From contig JAGDBT010000054.1 of the NCBI GenBank assembly GCA_017958895.1, positions 1 through 7,410 of the forward strand: a stretch of 7,410 nt of DNA, written 5' to 3'. Below the pieces are notes generated by a model. That model searched no databases and was not told the origin of the DNA. It saw only the letters and a list, made by a program, of their open reading frames with translations. This stretch comes from Alphaproteobacteria bacterium (GTDB taxonomy: Bacteria > Pseudomonadota > Alphaproteobacteria > RF32 > CAG-239). Below are positions 1 to 5,396 of the stretch, one piece after another. The translations under genes were made by a program, and so were the position numbers. How positions within the stretch are numbered: position 1 is the first letter of the stretch; each line of letters opens with the position of its first letter.

Positions 1-108
1 CATTAGATATAGACCCGTTTACGGGTAGCAAGTAATAGTCGCCCGGTCAGATTGTAGTACGCCCTTTAGGCGTGTGCTGGTAAAGTGAGCCTTATAGGCG
101 TATAAGAA
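1..108. other. Unassigned hairpin-rich segment at window edge
   Basis: No convincing gene is visible here. Three short perfect hairpins follow one another: ACCCG-TTTA-CGGGT (13-26), ACGCC-CTTTA-GGCGT (59-73) and CTTATA-GGCG-TATAAG (91-106). The intrinsic terminator at 109-140 follows directly. The segment could therefore be the 3' end of a structured transcript, or the untranslated tail of a gene lying left of the window. A plus-strand frame ending at the TAA at 33-35 (last residues LDIDPFTGSK) could be such a protein tail, but ten codons are too few to decide. I do not recognise a known RNA family. Confidence 0.35.
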
Positions 109-140
109 GAACCGCCGGCTGGGCCGGCGGGTTCCTTTTT
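109..140 (+). terminator. Intrinsic terminator, GC-rich hairpin plus T-tract
   Basis: The arms at 109-119 and 123-134 pair as GAACC-GCCGGC with GCCGGC-GGGTTC, with one bulged base and a TGG loop. The T-run at 136-140 follows on the plus strand. It would end a plus-strand transcript entering from the left edge. The same hairpin also lies just 3' (on the minus strand) of the partial tRNA-Lys copy at 143-161, which mirrors the layout of the intact tRNA and its terminator. It may therefore once have served that gene, although the minus-strand T-run is weak. Confidence 0.75.
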
Positions 141-161
141 ATTGGTGAGCTCGGTGGGATT
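136..161. repeat. Direct repeat copy 1 (26 nt, tRNA-Lys 3' end and flank)
   Basis: The 26 bases are identical to 309-334, at an offset of 173 bases. The repeat covers TTTTTA, then the complement of the encoded CCA, the acceptor strand and part of the T-arm of tRNA-Lys. Identity stops at 162, in the middle of the T-loop. This could be a relic of a tandem tRNA-Lys gene, or an attachment-site-like duplication of a tRNA 3' end. Confidence 0.85.
143..161 (-). pseudogene. tRNA-Lys 3'-end fragment (truncated)
   Basis: On the minus strand this reads AATCCCACCGAGCTCACCA. That is exactly the 3' end of the intact tRNA at 316-391: the end of the T-loop, the 3' side of the T-stem, the acceptor strand, the discriminator A and the encoded CCA. 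The remainder of a tRNA is absent. A further 10-base match to the T-arm, TCGAACCCGC, appears at 238-247 and corresponds to 334-343. The copy therefore looks interrupted within the T-loop by about 76 bases. No D-arm or anticodon arm can be found, so it cannot make a working tRNA. Confidence 0.7.
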
Positions 162-283
162 ACTCCACTTCGTTACGTTCACTGCGCTCATTCGCTTACA
201 GCTTACCGGCACACTCCCGTGTGCGTTTCGCTTGTAGTCGAACCCGCTTCTCGCGGCTTCAAATCCTCACACCTCATACCAAC
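162..283. repeat. Palindrome-rich insert inside the tRNA-Lys remnant
   Basis: This gene-free stretch is richer in GC than the intergenic DNA at 392-546. The tetranucleotides CGTT or CGCT recur at 171, 176, 185, 193, 224 and 229. A perfect hairpin GCACAC-TCCC-GTGTGC lies at 209-224. A second hairpin at 240-260 pairs GAACCCGC with GCGGCTTC around the loop TTCTC, with one C-C mismatch. Its left arm lies in the T-arm-like decamer at 238-247. The look is that of a small intergenic palindromic element, but I cannot assign it to a named family and see no transposase or terminal repeats. Confidence 0.45.
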
Positions 284-313
284 AAAAAAACCACCTTTTC
301 AGGTGGTTTTTTT
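284..313 (-). terminator. Symmetrical terminator of tRNA-Lys
   Basis: A perfect 12-bp inverted repeat has arms 284-295 (A7 then CCACC) and 302-313 (GGTGG then T7) around the loop TTTTCA. It works in both directions by structure. On the minus strand it begins two bases after the CCA end of the tRNA-Lys and finishes in a T7 run, so it most likely ends the tRNA transcript. Confidence 0.85.
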
Positions 314-334
314 ATTGGTGAGCTCGGTGGGATT
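309..334. repeat. Direct repeat copy 2 (26 nt, within intact tRNA-Lys 3' end)
   Basis: This is identical to 136-161. It spans the last bases of the terminator T-run, the TTTTTA flank, and the 3' acceptor and T-arm part of the functional tRNA-Lys gene. Confidence 0.85.
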
Positions 335-391
335 CGAACCCGCGACCCTTTGATTAAAAGTCAAATGCTCTACCGACTGAGCTACGAACTC
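316..391 (-). tRNA. tRNA-Lys (anticodon TTT)
   Basis: The 76-nt minus-strand gene folds as a full cloverleaf. The acceptor stem is GAGTTCG with CGAGCTC, including one T-G wobble pair. The D-stem is GCTC/GAGC, and the anticodon stem TTTGA/TCAAA encloses the loop CTTTTAA with anticodon TTT at 356-358. The variable loop is GGGTC, the T-loop is TTCGAAT, and the CCA end is encoded at 316-318. The T-stem GCGGG/CCCAC has a C-A mismatch at tRNA positions 50-64, which is slightly unusual but tolerable. It reads AAA and AAG lysine codons. It is transcribed away from the respiratory operon, from its own promoter at 407-435, and ends at the hairpin at 284-313. Confidence 0.97.
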
Positions 392-406
392 GTATAAACG
401 AATATG

Positions 407-435
407 CTTATAGAAGATAAAACAAATTTAGTCAA
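407..435 (-). promoter_or_regulatory. Sigma-70-type promoter of tRNA-Lys
   Basis: On the minus strand a -35 box TTGACT (430-435) and a -10 box TATAAG (407-412) are separated by exactly 17 bases. The -10 box lies 15 bases before the first tRNA base, which leaves a leader of about 8 nt. Each box differs from consensus at one position, which fits a strong housekeeping promoter. Confidence 0.8.
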
Positions 436-461
436 TAAAAAAAATAAAAAAAGTTAAAAAA
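436..461 (-). promoter_or_regulatory. A-tract block upstream of the tRNA-Lys promoter (UP-like)
   Basis: Runs of 8, 7 and 6 A on the plus strand (437-444, 446-452, 456-461) have centres about 9 bases apart, close to one helical turn. They sit directly upstream of the -35 box of the minus-strand promoter. Such phased A-tracts commonly act as UP elements or bend DNA. A role in activating the tRNA promoter is inferred from position only. Confidence 0.4.
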
Positions 462-546
462 GTTGAAATAGGGGTTTATTTATTAAGAAATATATGTTAA
501 TGTGCTAAAAAATAATTTTTGTAATGTACATTAAATGAGGTTAAAT
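462..546 (+). promoter_or_regulatory. AT-rich leader of the plus-strand operon
   Basis: This divergent intergenic DNA must hold the promoter of the operon if transcription starts here, but I cannot pick one confidently. TTGAAA (463-468) is a possible -35 box and AATAAT (511-516) a possible -10 box, yet they are not correctly spaced to each other. A perfect 12-bp palindrome, TAATGTACATTA (522-533), lies just before the ribosome binding site GAGG (537-540) and could be an operator or a small 5' UTR hairpin. Confidence 0.3.
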
Positions 547-867
547 ATGGCTCTGAGTAATGATATAGGTCAAAAAGGTCGTTATAGTATTTTGCAAAAC
601 GCTAAGGGCGAGATAATGCTTATGATGGACAGCCGTGAAGGAGGTCCGGAGAATCCGCGTTTTATTTATGACGGTAGTGATACAGCCTTGTTGTATCGTT
701 CACAAGAGAGTTCGGTAGCTTTTCGTCGTATAGATGAGGGAGCGCGCGGTCCGTTAAAATCGGTAACCGAGATTTTGGTCGTTGAAATCGAAAATGACGA
801 TGTTGAAAGAGAATATATTGTTCCGGTTCGTTTGGTGAAAGATGTGAATAATTTAATCATCTCCTGA
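547..867 (+). CDS. Small soluble hypothetical protein, first gene of the operon
   Basis: I do not recognise this protein. The start at 547 is preferred over the in-frame ATG at 535, because GAGG at 537-540 lies six bases before 547 and overlaps the end of the other start. The product has 106 residues. It has no membrane segment, signal peptide or cysteine. It is fairly charged and seems rich in beta strands, with blocks such as GRYSILQNAKGEIMLMMD, ALLYRS and TEILVVEIEN. The stop is 16 bases before the NuoL-like start, so the two are probably co-transcribed. In a usual alphaproteobacterial nuo operon nuoK would be at this place, but this protein is not NuoK, which is a three-helix membrane protein. 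Codon use resembles its neighbours. A link to the respiratory complex is suggested only by position. Confidence 0.75.
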   Translation: MALSNDIGQKGRYSILQNAKGEIMLMMDSREGGPENPRFIYDGSDTALLYRSQESSVAFRRIDEGARGPLKSVTEILVVEIENDDVEREYIVPVRLVKDVNNLIIS

Positions 868-876
868 GAGAGGTGG
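868..876 (+). promoter_or_regulatory. Ribosome binding site of the NuoL-like gene
   Basis: GAGAGGTGG ends seven bases before the ATG at 884 and begins directly after the TGA of the preceding gene. It is a strong Shine-Dalgarno match that fixes the start and implies that the two genes are translated from one message. Confidence 0.7.
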
Positions 877-883
877 ATTTTTT

Positions 884-2557
884 ATGATTGCATATACGGC
901 TTTTTTATTATTTTTTATCGGAATATTCAGTAGCGTTAAAGTGGGCATTAAAATGGATAGGGCTTTGTCCGGTGTCGGTTTTGTGTCCCTTTTTTTTGTT
1001 TTTTGCAATTTTCTTGACGGCATGAGAGAAAAAATAAACGATGAATTTTCGTTTGTGTGGAATACGGCTCAAGGTCAGAATTTGCGTATTGATATTTTTT
1101 CCAACGCTTACAATTATGAGTTGGTTTTGCCCTTTTTTGCGATTACTTTGCTGGCCGTACTTAACGGATTGCTTTTCCGCAACGAAGAACGACGCGCCTC
1201 ATATGCCGCAGTCGAAATTTTTAATTTATTGGCCTTAATTGTTTTAATCACCAGTTCTAATTTCGTGCAACTGTTGGCTTCACTGTTTTCGGTCGATATA
1301 TTATCTTATTTTTTGGTCAGGGATATTGATAAATATAAGCGCTATGTTTTGATTCATGTTTTTGCCGATATGATTTTGTTTATGGTGTTGGCCATTATAA
1401 ATTGCCGGGTTGATTCACTTGATATTCAGCAAATTATTTTATATCGACAAGAGGGCTTTTATAACAATTTTGTCGCGCTTTCCGGTTTAACCGCCGTATT
1501 CTTAAAAATAGGTTTTACGGTCTTTCAAATCGGAATTATGGGACTGAAAAATATCAGATGGCATCGTTTGCAAAATATACTTTTTGTTTCTTCGGCAACG
1601 GCATCATTTTTGGTGTTGTTGAAATTCAGTATCTTATGGAAAGAATCTGTTTGCTTTGACAGCTATTTTAATTTTATGGCTTTGGCATCTTTTGTGTGGG
1701 CCTTTATCGGCAGTTTGCTGACAGATGAATTTAAGACCAAATTGATTTATTGGCAAATGCTCTTCTTTGCCTTGTTAGCGGAGTTGTTGCGTATCAACGG
1801 TTTTGTGTGGGAGCGCGGATTTACGATACTTCTGCTGGAAATGTATTTGATGGCAAATGTTTTATATTTGGTTTACTATTATAACAATCGCCGAAATTTA
1901 TTGGCTAAAATGGCGGCTATTCGCCGTCGCTTTGATAAAAAAGTGGCGGCTGTATTGTTATTGACCGCGGTTTTTATTACGGCTATGGCAAATACGTTGA
2001 CCATGCTTTATAATCGCGGAAATCGCTATTATATATGGTTGTTCGGGGTAATGTTTGTATTGTCCTTAAGTGCGGCAATAAAAAGAATTTATTTTTCGCC
2101 GCGTCTCAGAATGGGTGATAAGCAAAATCAGGTGTCATTTAAATTTTTGTATGTGGCGGAACTTGCGGCGGCCGGGGCTTTTTTGTTATACGGAGCACAG
2201 TTCGGTAAATCTTCGGTTTGGGGTTTTTTATCGATATTTATAGCACTTTGTTTGATTTCTCCGTTGGGCAAAATTCCAGATATCAAATATGTGAAGTTTT
2301 TGCAAAACGGCGATTACTTGGGTGATTTTTATTTGTTTTTAATTAAATCAATCAGACGTTCGGGGAAAATGTTGTGGTTGATAATAGATCACTTTTTTAT
2401 GGAAAAAATAATATTGCGTTTTTCCTCGGTCTTTGTGGGAGGACAGCTGCGTTGGTTCAGAAAAGTTCATAACAGCAGACTTTGGGGAGGTACTACCGCA
2501 GTGGTCGTTTTATTGATATTGCTGTGGTTTTCATTTAGGAACGGAGGGTTGGGATAA
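884..2557 (+). CDS. nuoL: Divergent NADH-quinone oxidoreductase subunit L (NuoL-like)
   Basis: This is a membrane protein of 557 residues, with about 16 hydrophobic helices by eye. It is shorter than usual NuoL (roughly 600-650). NuoL is the most distal antiporter-like subunit of complex I. The assignment rests on gene order (L-M-N-birA-rnj) and on faint family motifs. SSNFVQLLASLFSVDILSYF (124-143) aligns with the TM5 signature GWEGVGLCSY, and the essential Glu is Phe135. FLKIGFTVFQ (206-215) aligns with TKSAQFPFH and keeps the TM7 lysine as K208, but the following WLPDAM block is lost. SSATA (236-240) replaces HAATM. No match to the TM12 motif PPFSGFxSKD is seen. The C-terminal part (about 478-557) still resembles the NuoL lateral-helix linker and last transmembrane helix. 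The stop overlaps the next ATG by one base (TAATG). The reading frame is intact, so this is a retained, rewired subunit rather than a pseudogene. A non-complex-I antiporter homologue is a weaker alternative. Confidence 0.75.
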   Translation: MIAYTAFLLFFIGIFSSVKVGIKMDRALSGVGFVSLFFVFCNFLDGMREKINDEFSFVWNTAQGQNLRIDIFSNAYNYELVLPFFAITLLAVLNGLLFRNEERRASYAAVEIFNLLALIVLITSSNFVQLLASLFSVDILSYFLVRDIDKYKRYVLIHVFADMILFMVLAIINCRVDSLDIQQIILYRQEGFYNNFVALSGLTAVFLKIGFTVFQIGIMGLKNIRWHRLQNILFVSSATASFLVLLKFSILWKESVCFDSYFNFMALASFVWAFIGSLLTDEFKTKLIYWQMLFFALLAELLRINGFVWERGFTILLLEMYLMANVLYLVYYYNNRRNLLAKMAAIRRRFDKKVAAVLLLTAVFITAMANTLTMLYNRGNRYYIWLFGVMFVLSLSAAIKRIYFSPRLRMGDKQNQVSFKFLYVAELAAAGAFLLYGAQFGKSSVWGFLSIFIALCLISPLGKIPDIKYVKFLQNGDYLGDFYLFLIKSIRRSGKMLWLIIDHFFMEKIILRFSSVFVGGQLRWFRKVHNSRLWGGTTAVVVLLILLWFSFRNGGLG

Positions 2558-3966
2558 TGGAAAACGTTCTTCTGTTATTGATAACTGTGCCGTTGATAGG
2601 TTGTTTGTTTGTGCTGTTTGCCAAGAAAGACGATCAAAACGCTTTTTATGTAACTTTGCTGTCTTTAACGGCAAATTTTGCGGTTGTTTTACGCTTGTTA
2701 TCTCAAATGAATTATCAGGACGGCGATATTCAATACCGTTATGTATATGACTGGCTGGAAAGTGCACATATCAAATTTTCTTTGGGAGTAGATTTGTTTT
2801 CACTGATTGTTCTTATGGGGGTGCATTTGGCATTGCTTATAGGATGTATCGGCTTGGATGAAGTACAGCGAAAAAGCAAATTTTTGCTTATGCTTACCCT
2901 GTATTTTTGTTGGAATATCAGCGGGTTCTTTATTTCGGAAGATATGTTTTCGTTTTATATGTTTTTTGCCGGAATGTTGTTGCCGCTTTTGATGTTGGTG
3001 GGCAAATACGGACAAGTAAAAAAATCGGCAAACCTTTATTTGTTCTTTATTTTTAATTTTGTGGGCATATTGTGCTTTTTTGCGGCCTTATTGGTAATTT
3101 ACAGATTTTATCACTCTAACGTTGCCTTAAAGGATATGGCGTTGGTAAAAATGCCGCACAGAACATTGTTGATGGTTTGGTTGAGCATTTGTGCGGCTTT
3201 TGTTTCACGCGTGCCGATTTGGCCTTTCCATTATTGGTTGTCATCAATCAATGCCGGAATAAAAAATCCCGTGGTTTCGGTAATAATTAATCTGTTGCCG
3301 CTTACCGGTGTTTACGGGCTTATGCGTTTTTGGGAACTTACAATTCCGCGCGGTATTGTTTCTTTGGTGCCGGTTATGGTGATGTTCGGGGTTATCACAA
3401 TGATTTTTGTGGCGCTCATCGGCACGGCTCATAAAGACTTTATGCAAAAATTGTTTTCTTATACCTGCGTATATTATTTACTTTTCTTGCTAACCTCGGT
3501 ATTGTTGGCGGATGATTATAAAATAAATATAGCATATTCGTTGTTTACGTTTTTGATTGTGAATTCATCTTTGTTGGTGCTTGATTTGCAGACTGAAGCG
3601 GCAAGTTCGGCAAATGATTTGGATTATCGGGGAATTTTATGTTATATGCCGCGTTTGGCTAAAATTATGGCCTTTTTTGTGTTGATTGCGGTAGGATTGC
3701 CGATTTCCTCGTTGTTCTGGAATAATTTTGTGCTTATATCGGCATTATTTAAGGAAAATTTCTTTTTCGGAACGGCGGTTATGGCTTCGGTCGGAATGGT
3801 CAGTATGGCACTGCTTTATGAGTTGTTTATGATGCGGGGAGCCTATCTTATTAAACCGGAAAACATGGCAGTAGATGATGTTTCGGATAAAGAAGCCATA
3901 TTTTTTATGGTGATAATATCTTTGGTGTTCCTATCTTTCTTTAATCCGCTGTGGTTTGGGTTTTAA
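2557..3966 (+). CDS. nuoM: Divergent NADH-quinone oxidoreductase subunit M (NuoM-like)
   Basis: This is a 469-residue protein with about 14 membrane helices, slightly shorter than usual NuoM (about 500). It is the middle antiporter-like subunit of the complex I membrane arm. The clearest family match is SRVPIWPFHYWL (217-228), corresponding to VKVPMWPxHTWLP. Others are FYMFFAGMLLP (133-143) for FYVFFEAVLIP, HKDFMQKLFSY (292-302) for the QxDMKKLIAYSS region, and GLPISSLFWNNF (380-391) for GLPGTSGFVGEF. Key residues have changed: the TM5 Glu is Ala138, the TM7 Lys is Arg218, the TM8 Lys of LLKMGGYG is Leu249, the His of SSVAHMG is Tyr307, and the TM12 Glu is Asn390. The ribosome site GGAGGG (2543-2548) lies inside the end of the NuoL-like gene, and the 1-nt overlap suggests translational coupling. 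There is no frameshift or internal stop. Confidence 0.85.
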   Translation: MENVLLLLITVPLIGCLFVLFAKKDDQNAFYVTLLSLTANFAVVLRLLSQMNYQDGDIQYRYVYDWLESAHIKFSLGVDLFSLIVLMGVHLALLIGCIGLDEVQRKSKFLLMLTLYFCWNISGFFISEDMFSFYMFFAGMLLPLLMLVGKYGQVKKSANLYLFFIFNFVGILCFFAALLVIYRFYHSNVALKDMALVKMPHRTLLMVWLSICAAFVSRVPIWPFHYWLSSINAGIKNPVVSVIINLLPLTGVYGLMRFWELTIPRGIVSLVPVMVMFGVITMIFVALIGTAHKDFMQKLFSYTCVYYLLFLLTSVLLADDYKINIAYSLFTFLIVNSSLLVLDLQTEAASSANDLDYRGILCYMPRLAKIMAFFVLIAVGLPISSLFWNNFVLISALFKENFFFGTAVMASVGMVSMALLYELFMMRGAYLIKPENMAVDDVSDKEAIFFMVIISLVFLSFFNPLWFGF

Positions 3967-3972
3967 TGAGGT
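3967..3972 (+). promoter_or_regulatory. Ribosome binding site of the NuoN-like gene
   Basis: TGAGGT starts immediately after the NuoM-like TAA and ends five bases before the ATG at 3978. It supports this start over later in-frame ATG codons. Confidence 0.6.
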
Positions 3973-3977
3973 TGTAG

Positions 3978-5396
3978 ATGTTGGAAAATGTGATATATTT
4001 ATCTCCTTTGCTGATTTTAGCAGCCAGTATTTTTATTTTGATGTTTTCCCGACATGATGAGGAAGAACAATATCACTGTTTTCGTTTCAGCCGCACGATG
4101 TTGGTGCTGAGTTTTATTTTAAGTGTAATTTTTTATAATAAGCCGTTATTGCCGGAAATTTGTGAGGGGAATAAATATACCCTGCTTTTTGAATGCTTTT
4201 TGTATGTCGGGGCAATTGCCGTATTGTTTTTATCGCGCAAATGGTTTGCTTCTATGAAGTTGCCGGCTTATGTGTATTGCGGCTGTATTTTTATATCGGT
4301 TTTGGGCGGAATATTACTGATTTCTTCACTGCATTTGTCTTTGACGGTAGTGGGAGCGGTTTTGTTGATGCTCAGCAATTATATTTTGCTCAAAAGCACG
4401 GGCAAAAAACGCGATATAGATGTGGGCGGTTCGGTGTATTTGAGTGCAACCGTAGTCAGTGTGATTTTGTTGTGTTTAACCCAAATTATCTGTAAAGAAA
4501 TCGGGAGCTCTTTAAGGTATGAAGACTTACGAGCCGTTATGGCAGAACAAAGCGGTAATCCGCTGTTGTTCGGGGTTATGGCGGCTTGGGCGGTGGTATT
4601 TACATTTTTATTGGCACTGGCACCATTGCATTTTTGGTTTACGGAAATTTTGGGAAGAACAATTCTGCCGGTATTTGCCTATTTTATGTTGGTGCCGATA
4701 GGTGCTTATTTGGCCGGATTTATACGTTTGAATGTTGTGGTATTTGCACCTATGGCAACTTATGCCGGTTTGTTTTATAAGGCGGTAGCGCTGATATCTT
4801 TGGCGGTGGGAGCAGTCGGAGCCTGCAGTGTGCAAAATGTGCGCAAAATATTTGCGTATGCTTCGGTATATCACTTGGGTATGGTGCTGTTGGTTTTGCA
4901 AACCTTTACTCTTAAAAGCATATCCATGGCCATGGTTTATTTGTTTACTTATTTGTTGGCTATGTATGGTATTTGCACATCCCTGTTCGGCCTAAAAATT
5001 AAGGGAGAATATTTGTTTACGCTCAACGAGTTTGAAGGAGCGGCGCACAAAAGACCGTATGTGGCGGCAATAATGACCATGTTTATTTTCTCATTGTTGG
5101 GATGTCCGCCTTTTTGCGGTTTTTTGGGAAGTTTTTCCGCTCTTAATTATATCATTACCGGTCGTCATTATTTTATATTGATTTATGCTTTGCTGACTTT
5201 GGTAATTCTCAGTTATTCTTATCTGCAAATTATAAAGGCGATTTATTTTGCGGAAAGTAAGGAAAATTTTGACCGAGCCGATTCCGGAATATACACGGCC
5301 ATAATGTTGAATGTGTTGTTTATGATTCTGCTGATATTGAAGCCGTCGTATTTGACGGATAAGATGGTAGAGATGTTGGAGAGTTTGTTTGCATGA
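3978..5396 (+). CDS. nuoN: Divergent NADH-quinone oxidoreductase subunit N (NuoN-like)
   Basis: This is a 472-residue protein with about 14 hydrophobic helices, the usual NuoN length (about 480). NuoN is the antiporter-like subunit nearest the quinone end of the complex I arm. Recognisable blocks are LALAPLHFWFTE (212-223) for ISAVPFHMWTPD, QNVRKIFAYASVYHLG (286-301) for TNIKRLMAYSSIGHMG, FSLLGCPPFCGFLGSF (371-386) for FSLAGIPPLAGFFAKF, and LQIIKAIYF (416-424) near the C-terminus. Charged channel residues are replaced: the TM5 Glu is Val128, the TM7 Lys is Leu211, the TM8 Lys is Ile241 and the TM12 Lys is Ser385. Two motif histidines remain, H218 and H299. The stop overlaps the birA start as ATGA. 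The fold signature is the best preserved of the three, which makes the loss of charges more convincing. Confidence 0.87.
   Translation: MLENVIYLSPLLILAASIFILMFSRHDEEEQYHCFRFSRTMLVLSFILSVIFYNKPLLPEICEGNKYTLLFECFLYVGAIAVLFLSRKWFASMKLPAYVYCGCIFISVLGGILLISSLHLSLTVVGAVLLMLSNYILLKSTGKKRDIDVGGSVYLSATVVSVILLCLTQIICKEIGSSLRYEDLRAVMAEQSGNPLLFGVMAAWAVVFTFLLALAPLHFWFTEILGRTILPVFAYFMLVPIGAYLAGFIRLNVVVFAPMATYAGLFYKAVALISLAVGAVGACSVQNVRKIFAYASVYHLGMVLLVLQTFTLKSISMAMVYLFTYLLAMYGICTSLFGLKIKGEYLFTLNEFEGAAHKRPYVAAIMTMFIFSLLGCPPFCGFLGSFSALNYIITGRHYFILIYALLTLVILSYSYLQIIKAIYFAESKENFDRADSGIYTAIMLNVLFMILLILKPSYLTDKMVEMLESLFA

Noticed and set aside
3..74. Minus-strand reading ending in YYNLTGRLLLATRKRVYI
   Set aside because: It is slightly reminiscent of C-terminal tails of surface proteins, but the frame is closed by a stop a few codons upstream and only about 20 residues are open. 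Chance is likely.
136..334. CRISPR array
   Set aside because: There are only two copies of the 26-base repeat, one of them part of a functional tRNA, and no further regular spacing.
535..546. Earlier start codon for the first small gene
   Set aside because: The ATG at 535 has no ribosome site before it, while GAGG at 537-540 is ideally placed for the ATG at 547.
4193..4901. Open frames of 60-100 codons on both strands inside the NuoN-like gene
   Set aside because: They overlap a continuous membrane-protein frame with family motifs, are rich in Cys/Gly or Gln/His as expected of out-of-frame reading, and lack ribosome sites.
884..5396. The three NuoL/M/N-like genes as pseudogenes
   Set aside because: Each has one uninterrupted frame, near-normal length, good ribosome sites and overlapping junctions. 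Decay would be expected to produce stops or frameshifts.
884..5396. Assignment as an Mrp-type cation/proton antiporter operon
   Set aside because: No small MrpC/E/F/G-like genes are present, the order L-M-N-birA-rnj is that of complex I, and the NuoN and NuoM motif spacing fits complex I better.
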